A stretch of DNA of 64,000 nt, taken from the NCBI GenBank assembly GCA_030867875.1, contig JAOWCC010001589.1, forward strand, positions 80,747,537-80,811,536. Reading direction: 5' to 3'. Position 1 is the first letter of the stretch. Each line of letters begins with the position of its first letter. This DNA is from Actinernus sp. WN-2022. Its lineage: Eukaryota > Cnidaria > Anthozoa > Actiniaria > Actinernidae. Shown here in pieces: positions 44,901 to 59,900 of the stretch. Below the pieces are notes generated by a model, which saw only the letters and a program-made list of their open reading frames with translations, had not been told where the DNA came from and did not search any database. The position numbers and the translations under genes were made by a program.

Positions 44901-47900
44901 TATATTCAAATGCGCTTCACAAGGTTATGTTTGTGATACGGACTGCTGTGTATGCTATGTATAACTGCTATGTATCCTGAATATCGTATCGGCCAGCAAG
45001 CGTCTGTAGCTTACAGTGCAAAATGTGTCTGAACCATGTAGTGATTTTCAGAGACTATTCCATCTATTCTTATTCCGGAATACGGTTAATCGAACGTGCC
45101 CTGAGCTGTATGCGCTATTTATCATCTTGTAAGTGTACGACCATTTGTCTGTGCAATGAATTATAAAAACGGCAATATTAAATTTTCTATTATATTTTTG
45201 CCTTGTGTCTTTGTTGGCTTGTAAAAAAAGTATTGCGGCAATTTGAACTGCGAAAAAGTCTTATGCAATTGCCTCACAACCCGACGCGAAGCACTGAACT
45301 TCGTAAGGTTTCTGATCGAGGGTTTTCCACGAGTACGCTGGGGTTATGTGTTTGCATATGCTGTCGTCTTCACATTCGAAAACAGAAGCTGATTGAAAAA
45401 TGATTCGATTCCCTCGGACAATCTCCGGGAATCCCGAGTATATTGAGCTTGACAACCGAATGTTCTGATTGGTCAGTCAATTATTGGGAAACCTTTCAAG
45501 GGCTCCAATTTGGGTAGTCTGTTCATTACGTCATATCAGATTTCTGGGCCCGATTGTTCTAAGCAAGGGTAAGTGCTACCCCGGGGTTAAATCACTATCT
45601 CGATGCTAAACTGTACAGATTACAATTACAGACTTAGCGCTATCCTAGGGATAAAGTTACCTACGCTTCGAACAACCTGGTCATAGTCCAAGTGTGCGTG
45701 CTGTCCGCATGCAAGTATGATGTCATGTTCTACCAAGTATAAATTATACCAACTGCCTTACAACACGGCACATAGCCGGTATGATGTCATGTGTAATAAC
45801 AATTGTTCAGCTCGAACTACGCGAGGCTTCTGCCGATTGAATGTATTTGGATTTTTCGCGAGCACGCTTGGGTTTCCCGTGTTTGCATGGGCCTTGCGCT
45901 ACTGAAAATGATAATCAAACTGACAATATTCAAGAGCAGATTCAAACAAATCACCAATATATCTGTATGAGAAAAAAAACCGGGTCAAAATTCCCTTCAA
46001 CATTACAATGGTCGTGAGGTTCTGCATATAATTTATTACTAGTATCAGTCTAGTAATTTTAACCGGTTATTTCCTGGTTTTCTATGGAATACGGACGAAT
46101 AATTCACGAGAAAATGAGATACAACGAGCCTCTAAAAAGATAGAGAGAGAGAGAGTAGTTTGATATATTAAACTCACCGTAAATCCAGCCCACCACAATC
46201 AGCTCAAACATGACGAGAAACAAGAGCGATATACCACAGGAGAAGGAGTCAAACAAGTTGAACACGTAGATACCTCCCTTTTTAAAATGTTAAAAAATAA
46301 CGTTTAGTAAAAATATTTATCACGAAACCTCGCACAATTTTAGTGTTTTCCCTCTATAACGAAAAAAGAATCTATGTAAAACGCACGTTCTGATTGGCTA
46401 AAACATGTTTATACGAGAGAATATGTAAACGAACCCGGTACAAAGACGTAGCAGTATTGAGGGCAAACTAGCATTGCTCCGAGATAAAATCTCCTGCATT
46501 TTGGAATGCAACATTGCCGGGAAAGTTAATACAGTTACGTTGTACCGTTATAGTTAAATGCAAAATATTCACCATATTGCAATAGTTCACTTTCGATACA
46601 TGCCTCACTTGTCGCGCACAAAGGTTTCAATACGAGGCTCCGGGGTAAATTACATTTATTCTCGAATATTTCGTTTACTCCGAAGCTTCGTATTGAAACC
46701 TTTGTGCGCGACAAGTGAAGCATGTATCGACAGTGGGATATAGGCCATTTTGACGATGTTGCGCGCGCATTGAGAGCAATATACATGCAATCAAGAAAAC
46801 AAAAGATTGTCATGCAACATTGAGTTTTGGCGGGCCACATGCTTTTGTTTTCAATGCGTGCGCAGCATCGTCAAAATGGACTATTGGCAAAACGTTAGGG
46901 GAGGGGGAAAGCTGGAGTTATCGGCAGTTTCCTAAAACATCGCACACCCGAAGATTTTAGCTCAAGCTAAAAGCAAAATATCGTCAAATTCCCGATAGTT
47001 TGTGACGTAAAACTGGGAATAGACCCATTCTCCCAGTGCGCGGCCAACTTTAAAGGGCGTGGTGAATGTGTGAACTTTAAGGAGTGGTTACGGGGTGAAT
47101 ACGAGACAATAAAAACAAATTTGGCCATCTTATATGTACTCAATTCAGAGATTTAAAATCGATAATAACCTCGTAGGGCTTATAATTATACACTTTTAAC
47201 ACTAGAGCAATCAAACTAGACTTTGAACAACTATGTAAAAAGACTAAAATGTTTATCAAATGTGAGCAAATTTAGTAAATTTAGATAAAGTCTCTACTTT
47301 GTAAAATGTTTATAATGAATGTTTGTAAATTTGTACACTCACAGACATTTTGTTTTACAAAGTGAACCATTTGACAGAAGTTTTAACATAGTTCTTCAAT
47401 GCCTGTATAAATGGTTCGATTTTTCCACTGTAACATGCAAGAGATAGCAACAAACTCATCTCAACATTGAGTTTGTGCTAAGTTATGGAACTCACTTCCC
47501 GATTATATTCGTAATCTACCTTTAAACCAGTTTAAATCCATGTCAGGCCTCTTAAATTTTCTAATGAATGTTGCTCCTTTTGTAGCACTTCATAACTGTA
47601 TTTAATCTGTCCATTTCTCCCCTTCCCACCGACGTCACAACCACTATTATACTAGCATCTGTACATAATTGATTAATTAGCTTATATTTAAATATTAATT
47701 TAGTTGTCTTATTTAATTTGTTTTTACTTATAATTGTTATTCTGTTTTCGGACATATTAGCATGTATTTGCTATCTTAAATTCGAAGCAAAATAAAGGTT
47801 ATTGTATTGTATATCTCACATATGGCGCCGTCGATTGCGAGAGTTGAACGTGGGATGAGGCGAAGCGCTTAACACTGCACCACCCCAGCTTTCTTGCTAC

Positions 47901-50900
47901 TATCAAACTGATAATTATATATTATTCATTGTACCTGTGAGATGCAGGAGAGGCCGACTAGAAACATGAAAACACAAACGACAAGAACCACCACCTCACG
48001 GTAACGTCTTAGTTGCTTGGGATACTGCTCTACCAAGGTTGCTACCACTACTTCCACTTGACCAAACTGAAATTATAATATTTTTTATAGTTCAAAATTT
48101 ATCAGTTTATGCGCTGTTTAACATTTAGCTTCACATGCCGATGGTCAGTTAGCTCAGTGTGAGAGTTAAGCATGCGGGAGGTTGGGGGTTCGGATCCCGA
48201 CCGCGTCCATGCGTAGGGACGTAAAACCCGTTCGCCCATCTCGGGCTTTCACCCCAAACCATGTTAACCCATTGACTCCGCATACGGTTTCCGAAACCGC
48301 CCCAATAAAAACAGGGACCTCCACAAAATATTGCATCAAATCTAGAGGCGCTGGAATTCTGATAATGCAACATTATTTCAATGGATGAACGGCTAAAGAA
48401 ATCAAGCTATAACATTGGTCAATGGACTCCAAACATGGGAGAAAATGCGTTTATTTGATCGACAGGTTTTCGTTTCTTCGGCAAACACAAAAACGCAAAC
48501 ACAAAATCTGTACTCATGCATTACAGTACCCTCTTTAGTCTCTCCAACCAACAGGTTTCTTTACACAAAACATATCAAACAACTGTGAACCATGCCATTC
48601 TTAACACTGCATTTCTCTATACCAGATTTTCCCACACCCACCTCCAATTACATTCTGGGTAATAGACAAACATTTGACCTCTGGAACTCCTGTGAACCAA
48701 GAGAGGTGATTCTGATACAAGCCAAGGCCTTAAAGCGACAAAAACACAACCAAGTAGGTTTTGCAGGGGAAGAGAGAGTCAGGATTTTTTTTGAATATTC
48801 TTTTTGGTGTGCGTCAAAGCAGAAATCTCCTCACAAAGATTATTAAAAGCAAGCCAAGTAGTTTTCAGCTGCCTTTAGACTTTATGATGTCCTCTGGCTG
48901 CGTGGTTTATTTGACCAATTGAAAGTTTTCACTCAAAACCCTACATAAGCAAGTTCGAAAGTCGTCGCCATAACCATAGAATCCTCCCGAATGGCTTTGT
49001 GGGGAAAGCTTGAGCCCTTGGCTTAAAAGATCAGCGGTACGTAACTTAATTAGATAATTATAGTCAGATATTGTATAGATTTAATAGTTAGATATTAGTT
49101 AGGTGCGTTATTCAAATTATTAGATATTAACATTGTACTGATTAGATATTTCAACTATTCCTACTTTTTATAATGTAATCGAAGGCCTGATGTTTTAACC
49201 ATGTATAAATAAAGTTATTACTTACTTACTTACTAACCAGGGCTCCCAAAAGATCCCAAAAGCTCTTTTGAGCTTTAGAAAGTAAGTCATGAAAAAATAT
49301 TAGAACTTCTTCAAAGTCTGGTCATTTCGAAAGCAACCGGTATAGATGGCGTATCTGCCTTGCTTTTGAGATTATCTGCAGATATCATTTCCACCCCTTT
49401 GACAAATGAATGGAAATTTGCTAAAGTTACACTCATTTTTTAAAAAGGGAAAAGATCAGACATGAATAACTTCAGGCCAATCTCGGTCATACCTATTATC
49501 GTAAAGTTGTGTGAAAGACTGAGTTATGTATGATCAAGTACTTCAATATCTGGATGATAACAGCATTCTCAGTCATTGCCAATCTGGCTTTAGATCTCTC
49601 CATTCCACCCTAAGCGCTTTACTAGAAGCAACCAACGAATGGTACCTTAGCATCGACCAGGGTCTAACTAATTCAATAGTCTATATTGACCTGGCCAAAG
49701 CATTTGATACCGTCAATCACGAAATTCTTCTTGAAAAACTTCAGAAGTATGGATTTAAGGGTTTAGCGTTAAAATGGTTTGGGTCATATTTATCACATCG
49801 TTCTCAGCAATGCTATGTTAACGGAGTACTTTCCAAACCACGTCCACTTAATTGCGGCGTCCCTTTACTGTTCCTAATATACGTAAATGACCTCCCAAAC
49901 TGTTTAGAATTTGCTATTCCACGCATGTATGCTGACGATACCAATCTTACTGTATCGTCAGACGATTATAGTAAAATCAACAGCATGATAAACGCTGATC
50001 TAATGAACATTCATGAGTGGCTTAAGGCAAACAAATTAAGTCTGAATGTGGCAAAGACTGAGTTTATGCTAGTAGGATCTAGGCAGAGGCCCGGGGGGGG
50101 GGGGGGGGGGGGGTACTCCTGTTTGTGACGTATTATGTATGTGCCGCCCGGGTGGGTCAGGGTTTTGAGCTCAGTTTGGGCAGGTAGGGTCAGGGTTTTG
50201 ACCTGATTTGGGCAGATCAGGGTCAGGATTTGAGTATAATTTGGGTGCAGTCAGGGTCGGGGTTCAGTATTTTTTAGGCAGTTAGGGTTCAGTTTTTTTT
50301 TAGCTACTATGTCAAAAAAAATACATTCTGTTGCCGCATTTTGATCGCCTGTCCACATGCAAGCACTAAGGTTCCCTTACATTGTGACGCCGCTAATTCG
50401 TACTTCAGTACTTATCTATGTACTCCATCTGCTGATTTGTTTACCCAATACCACGTCCCGACTTGAAATGTTCCGTATTTTACATGCAATCCCGGTACGC
50501 GGTATACCGGCCGGGATATATATCCGACCGTGTTTTGAAAACAATTTAAAGAAGGGGCAATAAGGGTTTTTTTCCCAAAAAGGGGTCAATCAGGGTTTTG
50601 GAGCTCGGATTGGGTCAAACAGGGTCGGGGTTTGAGTCTCTTGGCCTCACATACATACCCATTTTTCATGTAAGTACCCCCCCCCACCCCCCCCCCCCCC
50701 CCCCCGGGGGCAGAGGCTGGCCACAGTCAAAGACAAATTTAATAAAAATATTGCAAACTGTGAAGTCAAGAGGGTAGTGAGCTGTAAATCACTCGGTGTC
50801 ATTATCGACGAACATCTTTCGTGGGCTGATCACGTGAACAGCATAACGAAGAAGATTGCATCTGGTATTGGTGCGCTTAGAAGAGTAAAACCCTTTGTCC

Positions 50901-53900
50901 CCAAACATGCTCTAAAATTAATATATCAGTCGATAATTCAGCCACACTTCGACTATTGTTCTCCCGTTTGGGACAGTACCAACAAAGAGCTGGTGGACAA
51001 ACTTCATAAATTACAGAACAGAGCGGCACGGATTATAACTGGATCACGATATGACACCAGTAGTAAAGCCGGAGCTGCTACTAAAACTAAACTGGATGAG
51101 CGTAAGAGAAAGGCAGAGTGAGCTGAAATGTGTCGTAATGTATAAAATCCTAAATGGCTTATTTCCTGAATATCTTAGAGCACAATTTGTCGATTTGGCT
51201 GACACCACAGAATACAATTTAAGAGACATGTCAGCCAAACTTGCTTTGCCTGCTCCAAGAACTAATTACTTAAAAAAAGAGCCTTAGGTATAGTGGAGCT
51301 TCCGTTATCTAGTTCGACCCATATTATACTGTCTATAAAAATATATTTCGGGATACCAGACTCGATTAGTTTTCTTCTAAGCTACTTCTGGTATCCCAAT
51401 ACTCTAAATATGGCAATTACATTTATTAATTACACTCCATGTAAATACAGAGTTGTTGTCCGTGTGGAATAGTTTACCTGAGGAGATGCGACTAGCAAAA
51501 TCGCTCTCCTCTTTCAAGTCTCTATTAAAGAAGTCTAAACAGGCAATCTGTCATCAGGGTTGATCATCAGTGATTGACTATTTTTGGTTCCAGATCTTTT
51601 TATATATGCACGGCGTCTATGTAAAACAGTTAGCCGCATTTTATTGTAAATATGTGCATCTGATAGACCCTCCCGTGGGTAAATAAAATATTTGATTTGA
51701 TTTGATTGGCTAGCCAAGCTTGGACTGGGTGGGGGGACTGGGTGGGGGGAGGGGTGGGGGGGGGGGGGGGGGGGAGGGGGGGGAGGGGGGGGGGGGAGGG
51801 GGGCGTTGTGTTAGCACTCTGGCTTATACAAAATGTAACGCAAATTGGCTCAGTATACAAATTATGGGTTAAAGAACGTGTGTTGGCTGTGAAAGAGAAG
51901 GAATTGCATATAACCCGGCCGGCACAGCAGCCCCCAATCTGGAAGCACTAGCCAAAGTTCATGATTGGATCTGCAGTATATAATAATTAGTATCTTACAA
52001 GACATTCTATTAGTTGTTACTGATGCGCATCTGAATATCCGCATAAATAATTTGCGCAATATAAACGAATACACTTTACTTTTTTACTTTTCCTAGACGT
52101 TTCTAACTGGACTACAGTTAAGCGGAAGCATAGTCCTAGGCGTTCTGGCTGGTAATTTTTCTGATTGAGTTAATGGCATCCCTGTGGTTTGTACTGGTTT
52201 GTGACGTCACCACTCTCTCTCTGCAGTTAAAGTACCACTACGACGAAAATTTACCATTTCGATTTGCCACTTTTTTAGTGTCAATAGGTCAATCAGTGTT
52301 AGATCAGTGTTAGAAATATCCAAATTAGACGTAAAAACATTCCCAAACAAGAATGTTAACCCACAATTTTTTAGGAGAATTTACCGGTAAAATCCTGTCC
52401 ACCAATACTGGAGGGCGTTCCTTTATTGAGCGGAAGTGACGTCATACAGCGTGCTACCTTTTCATGCACACTAAGTTTCGCGCGAACCTCGCAATAATAA
52501 ATATAACTTTTTTAGTAGATCTGAAATGATGCCTCCAAGGCGTTGTGTTGTGCAAGCGAGCGTTGCACGTATGACGTCACTTCCGCTGAATAAAGAAACG
52601 GCCTCCAGTAATGGCGGACATTTAGATTCAATACTCCGAATAAAAAAAAATTCCCGTCGTCGTATCGAATAACGGTTTGGACTGGTAATAATATAGCGAA
52701 TCTACTTTATGAATATGCAGAAACATTGATATGTCAAACTTTGATCGTAGTGCTACTACAAAACTCACTTGACTGTCAAGACCTAGGGCGATCAGCATGA
52801 GGAAAAATATCGCGGCCCACACTTGAGGATATGGGAGCTGCGCAAGGGCTGCTGGGTACACAATGAACACAAGGCCAGGACCTGAAGAGAGACGGCACGT
52901 CAGCACTAACAGAACATACCGCTGGATACCATGACAACGGCGCATGAACTTGGGCATGATACTATTACTGTAAACATTCACGATTAGTATATACCACACC
53001 AGTGAGTATCGCTCTGATTGGCTACTCAAACAGTGAATATGATTTCATATTCACCTCCGAGCGAAGCAGCGATCACCTCGCGCGAGTTTTTGTCTATTTG
53101 ACAGAAAATAATATAACTATTTGGTGCTGGCTATTCACCTGCAGTGTGGCATATACTAAAACAACTGATTATTCACCTCAGAGTCGGTGAACATTGGTTA
53201 AATATCCACCACTATTCACCTCCACTTCGGTGAATAATTGTTAATTATTGGACAAACTATCTTGAAAGGAACAAAACTAAATACTATTACATGGGGCACT
53301 GTCAAAGTAAAGTGAAGCGAAGCGAAATAAAGTAAAGAAACTTTATTTGTCTATGAAATCATTTCGGCGGATTCTTCTAAGAAAACACTAAAAGAAATAC
53401 ATTTAGAATGGAAGCTGGACACACTTTCTGAACGCCTCGATACGATTTCAAAACTGTCTTGATAAAGGATTGCAAAACGCAAAACGTCGTGAAGTTCGGA
53501 CCCGTGAGGTTCCTGAGCTTCCCGCTTGGGTTTCCTGCGGTCGCATATGAGGATTGAGATTTGGTGTATACGGAATCCCTTCGAGAATATCCGGAATTTC
53601 CCAAGTATATTAATCTTGAAAACCGAGTGTTCTGATTGGTCAGTCGATTATCGGGAAGCCAGTGGATTGCTGTGCTGTCTCGCATAAAGCGACATCTACC
53701 AGTCCAGTACCGCATCCTACTCTACAACGCAAACATCAAACCGTTGCTTGACTACTGCTCAACAATATGGGGAAACTGTGGAGTCTGCCACCTAGATGAT
53801 CTCTTCAGAATTCAGAAACGCTGTGCTCGCACTATCCTCGATACTCCAATGGACACTAGATCTCTTGTTTTATTTAATAAACTGAATTGGCAACCTGTCG

Positions 53901-56900
53901 ATAAGATTTGTATCGCTAATCGTCTCTTTTGAAAAGAATTCAAGACAAACGGGCGCCTGATTATCTCATTAACAAGCTATCGTCTTTTAAATTTACTTCT
54001 ATATACAATACCAGATCTGATACTAAGTATAGGCTTTCTGTCCCACGCACAAATAGTCTCTGCAGAACATTTTTCTATTCAGTTATTAACATCTGGAACG
54101 CTCTACCGAATGATATTAAATATTGTAAGTCAATAATTTTACTAAAGAAACTGTACTTTCAATGTTCAATGTCTAAGTACATTCCTCATTATTTTCGTGT
54201 TAGTAAAACTTATTAATGGACTAAGATATTAATTTAGGAGAGCATTTTCCCTATGAGCATTAATGATTACTATTTATTATAATCTAGCTTTTAATGTAAT
54301 GTACCTATAAATATCCATTTTTTTAGCATAATTTAAATTCATGTAAAGCACCAGATATTTTTTTGATAATTCTTAGATAATTTTTAGATATTTTTTAGGA
54401 TGATTTTTATTCATGTAAAGCGCCTATGGACTATAGGAATCGAAGCTATATAATTATTAACTATTTTTATTATTATCATTATTGTTATATATATTTAGCT
54501 AGCTAACTAATCAGATGCATCGTAATATTTTTTCTCTTATTAGGATTTATATTTCTTTCATATATCGCTTTTTAGAGTAATCTTTGCATTTTTTTATTTT
54601 CAATCCTTTTTGTTAGGGCCACAAGGGAGAATACGGTATTTACTGTAATTGTGCACCCTCTTTAAATAAAGTGTTATCTATCACCTTTCCATCGCTCTGA
54701 TTAGATCGTTTGCTCATTACGTCATAATCAAAGGGTGCACGTGCCGTCCGCGCGCAGATATGACGTCATGTATTCTACTCACTACACTGAAATGATAATC
54801 AAACTGACAATATATACTCCATCATTATCTAGAGCAAGGTTGGGTAAACCCTGATCAAAATGTACATCAACAACATGAAAATGGTCGTGAGGCTTCTACA
54901 TTTAATGTATTGCTAGTATAAATTCATAATCATAATAATATACTCATTAGATTTCACAGATCGTTCCCGTGATATCACAGCACCTGTTGGCCTAGCAAGC
55001 ATTCCATTCTCACCATTACTGACATTGTTGTCACTAGAGGATGCCATATTGATTATCAAATAAGATGCGGATACAGGAACTGGTTACAAGGTTACTAAAC
55101 ATCCGGACTTTCCCAGTTTACCAGCCGTAATCCTCGAGTTATTCAACGCTTTCCGCAAATTTCCAGTGAAATAAATTGACAAGGAAAGTGAATTAACAAT
55201 TTTTATGATCGTTTGTCAGTGTTATGCTTCCAAAATGAGAAAAATGCTGGCAATGATAATTTGAGAAAAAAAATTCTCGTTTTGAGAATTATCTCCAAAA
55301 AATATTAGCACAATATTATTGACAAGGCCCTACTTCAGAATAGTGTAAATTGTTCCAGTACACCTGCAAAGTAGTCTCTGTGAATCTGAGTAGTTACATG
55401 TATTTTAAAATAAACAACTGAAAAACAACCTTATTTACGTGTCTCGTCTTCAAGCTGACCGTAGAAGGGGCACACAAATTCCTCTGTCGAATTGGACCCT
55501 AGGGCGAGATACTAACAACAAGGGCACCCAACGAAGTTTTCGGTTAAAAAGCTGTTCGGGAGAGTAAGTTTAGCCTAAAACTTTCGAATTTGAAAAAATT
55601 GTCCCTAGAAAATTGTTTTCTGAAATACTGGCTAGAAAATTTGTTTTCAATCCCTGGAAAATTATAGAAGAAAAAGGAGACTAAAAGGTTTCCCCTAAAA
55701 TATTCGTACGTCCCAATTCGTCCGATCAATCACGGAGTCAGAACAACACATTTTCATTCCCTAAGAATTGCCTAATAAAGGAAAAAAGAATCCCTAAAAA
55801 TTCGTACCTCCACAAAACTTTGCAACATGAAGTTACTTGGGCTAGAAAATTCTTGTTTCTGTTCTAGACTACTAACAAATTCGTAGGCCGGGAATATTTT
55901 GCCATAGTATTTTCGGTTGACGCGATTTCCACCTAGAAAATCAGAACAGCTAATAGCTTTCTAGAATACGTCAAAAGACAAAGTAGGCGCCTTAAAATGG
56001 CTAGATAAGCTGCAGACAACTGGTTTCAAATGAATTTCAAAAAGTACTCGTTGGGTGCCCTTGTAACACTCGAGGCAAAATGCTTTTTATTAAAAACAAC
56101 TATGTCACCACAGCTCCCCCGCAATAATGCATTTGGTCATAAGAAAGTTGAACTCACCCTGTGAGGCGACCTGATCTACGGTTTTTCCCTGCACATGCGC
56201 CATATAACCCACAATGGAAAATATGACAAACCCTGCAAACACACTCGTACAGCAGTTGATGAGAGAGATTATCAACGCATCTCTGCCAATAAAAATAAAT
56301 ACAAAATATTATACACTTGAAACTCGGTATGTCCGAGTGTAAATACAGGCTAAAACGACCGCAAATAAGTGAACATATTTCACGACTCAGGAACAGTGTT
56401 TCTATAACTACACTTACCATTATTTCATTTCAGACAAAATGACTAAGTATGGCACATGCAAAAAAAATATTTGCGTTTTTGCGTTTACTAAGCTCTCCTA
56501 TTGGCTGAGAAAGTAAACCAACCAATCAGAATCCAAAGTAAAACCAAACGCAAATTGGTTTTACCTTTGCTTTGGTTTGTCATTGGCTCACAGGGAAGCC
56601 ATTTATGAGTTACTTGTGATTACTCGCTCCTATGATTGGCTGGCTGTGGGTAATTTGTGTTTGGTTTTACTACACTCAACTGAAAACCGCTCTAGAAGTA
56701 AGGCGTTCGGGTCAATACTGCTGAGACTGTTATTCGTAGACGCCACTGTAATATCAGCTATTAGTAAAAACCAACTAGTGGACTATTACAAATCCTGCAT
56801 TCTGATTGGCTACCCTACTATAGGTCTATTTGTGATAGCCCATGGTGGAGAAAAACCGCACGCATTTTCACGAAATAATGACCTTTTTTCAACTTCAATT

Positions 56901-59900
56901 TGTTTCTTTCTATTATTTCTACTGTCCGACTAGTTAGTTTATACTAAAACAATTAGACCTCTCGCCCTCATGGGCTACGAGTTAAATAGCCCATTCGGCT
57001 GCGCCTCATGGGCTATTGACTCTTAGTATAAACCAACTAGTGGACTATTACAAATCCTGCATTCTGATTGGCTACGCTACTATAGGTCTATTTGTGATAG
57101 CCCATGGTAGAGAAAAACCGCACGCATTTTCACGAAATAATAAAAAATTTTCAACTTCAATTTGTTTCTTTCTATTATTTCTACTGTCCGACTAGTTAGT
57201 TTATACTAAAACAATTAGACCTCTCGCCCTCATGGGCTACGCTATTGACTCGTAGCCCATTCGGGCTGTGGGTCTAATAGGCAATATTCGTATTCTCACG
57301 GACGAGCTGGAACGAGCACTCAATGGAGGCTCATGCGGGGGAATCTTTTCTAATGCTAAATAGTTTTTAGCGAATTCCCCCGCACGAGCCTCCATTGAGT
57401 GCTCGTTCCAGCTCGTCCGTGAGAATACGAATATTGCCTATTGTTAAGTAGCCCATTCGGGCTGCTGGTCTAATTGTTAAATATACACGCCTCCTTACTT
57501 TCCTAATCAGCTGGTCTGGTCCAGGATAGTATTATTGTTGAGCATACCGGTACTCACTGGTAAACATTGTTGCTGCGTTTGTTGTAGCTGGAAAATCCGA
57601 TCAGGACACCGAATCCTATGGTGAGGGAGTAGAGGATCTGCGAGGCTGCATCAACCCATACCTTTAGATTAACAACAGTGATGTGTGATACAGTAATTAC
57701 ATTAACAAATGTAACCGTTTAGTAAACTATGTCTACCTTTACTTATTGTCTTTTGCTTCAAAAAGTTCCTATACATGTATATATGGGTCGATTTACTTTG
57801 CGAGCGGCCATTCCTCAAAGCCCAATTAAATTTATCCTTGTTAAGGGTAATATTTAGTTCGATTTACTAACTCGTGGACCACCGATTTCGGATTAAAAAC
57901 TAATTGTTTGATGAGGAATCAGTAGTACTTTTCTACTAATCTTAGAATAAAGAAAAACACCTTTTACCAAGAGTACCAAAATCCTTGGTTGAAGTTTAAT
58001 CCAGAATTAACGCTAATGTCGTCTCTTTCTCGTATAATCGTCCCGATCGCTTGAACCTTTTGTTCGGTGCGAATCGAAGCATAAATTAATATGCAGAACA
58101 AATGAATCAAGCGATCGGGACGATTATATGAGAATCAGCCCTTAAGCCCGGTTTCTATATAATCGTCTCTGTCGTAAGGATAGTCTCTGTCGCTTCAGAA
58201 TTTGCCAAGCGATCGGGACGATTATATGGAAACACTCCCGGGGCGATCGCGGACGATCCTTACGACAGAGACGATCGGAAGTGATGGCTTTAAAAAAAAT
58301 TGAAACCAGTCGCGGACGAATCCAGAATGCACATCTATGGTGGCGCGCGTCGAAAGTTCAATCGCAGGATTTATGGTAGTGCAGCGATACCAATGCCTGT
58401 ACAATAAATTTAGTAAGGACTACAAAAACAGGCAGATTAGAGAGAACTGCTTGTCCAAATTGGCTGAAAAGTTCAATATGACGGCCACAGAAGCCGAGAA
58501 AATGCATAAAAACATTAGAACTTCTTATGGCCGATACTTGAAAAAGCGCAGCATTCCATCTGGTTCGGGAAGAGATGCCGTACCTATCCCGGGCGAGTTT
58601 GCGAATTTGGAGCGACTGGACCAATACATTAGCCACAGGAGAAGCATTTCATTGACTGCCGCCATTTTGTATCGAGTTTCGAGCCAAAATAAGTGTTGTT
58701 GGACCCAGTCCGGCCGCGCAATCTTACGACAGACGCGATCATATTAAAACCAGGAATCGCAAGGATCGTCTGGGATCGTTCCGATCGCTTGGCAAATTCT
58801 GAAGCGACAGAGACGATTATATGGAAACCGGGCTTTAGGGTCGATACGCAAACGCCAGGCTTACACCAGACATACATTCCATTCCCCATTGTTTGTGTAA
58901 GCCAATCAAGACGGTAATAACGTAATGTGATATGAATTAATTACCAACGGTTCGCTTATGTCGGCACTTACAAGCTCATCAGTACAACGTCAAAACAAAC
59001 AATTTATTCTATCTTGAGAAAAACTAAGAACAGAAAATATACGAAGCTTATCTGAACCGATTTCATACGTGTATCAATGTTATTAAAATTGAACCTCTAA
59101 ATTCTGATTGGCCATGCGGTTGGAATGGAATGTCTGGCTGGTGTAAGCAGCCGTTAGTGGGGCTAGCGTTTGCGTGACGACCCTAAGAATGGCTGTGATG
59201 GAGACTAATGGAACCCAAGCAGTAAGCCCAAATGCACTCAATTAGAAAGCTAACAAAGTTCGGCGCTTCGCGCCACCGGACTTCCCAGCACTTTGCGTCG
59301 GGTCATGAGGCAACAATACTATATTCCATGATCGTCTGGGGCAAGGTTGGGCAAACCCTGATCAAAATTTACATCTACAACATGAAAATGGTAGTGAAGC
59401 GTCTGCATTTAATGTATTGCTAGGTCAAGGACGTTTCGAGACTGTACGAGCCATGAATTTACTTCGTGGCTTCATGCCATAGCTAAAGAAAAATGTCCCA
59501 TAAAATCTCTCGAATGCCTTACCTTAGGGTCTTGAAGTCTCTCCCACTGTGGCGTGATGTAATACAGTATCCCATCGGAGGATCCCGGAAGTGTTAGTCC
59601 CTTAATGAAGAACACCAAGAGAATGATGTAAGGCATTGTAGCCGTGACGTAGACGACCTTGCCCGTTGTCCTGATTCCGCGCCAAATACAGAAGTACACT
59701 AAAACCCAGGCTATCAGAAGGGACACGGTCAGTTTGACATTCAGGGTGCCCGGTTCTTCTATGCTGCGTGATATTTCGAGGACGTTATGACTAAAAGGAG
59801 ATTACCATTAGCTTTGCAACTCGATTGGATTGAGGAATAATTAATTATTGGCTTCCTCTGGGACTTTTTACTGGGCGAGATAGTCCTAGCAGACATGAAG

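Larger units (their letters stand above)
49270..51708 (+). mobile_element. LINE with nested G-run element, CR1/L2-like
   Basis: RT frames in order: [20 protein letters not shown] and [19 protein letters not shown] (49330-49525), [20 protein letters not shown] and [18 protein letters not shown] (from 49526), [13 protein letters not shown] (49930), [18 protein letters not shown] (50780), [12 protein letters not shown], then a frameshift near 51060 and [17 protein letters not shown]. It ends [20 protein letters not shown] and an AATAAAATATTTGATTTG tail. A G-run element splits the frame at 50091 and a short insert at 51297-51440 splits it again. The SGVPQGS motif is reduced to [11 protein letters not shown], a further deletion. 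Inactive. Confidence 0.9.

Noticed and set aside
56577..56933. 118-codon ORF as a gene
   Set aside because: Half of it lies in a 262-bp tandem duplication and the frame is not kept in the second copy.
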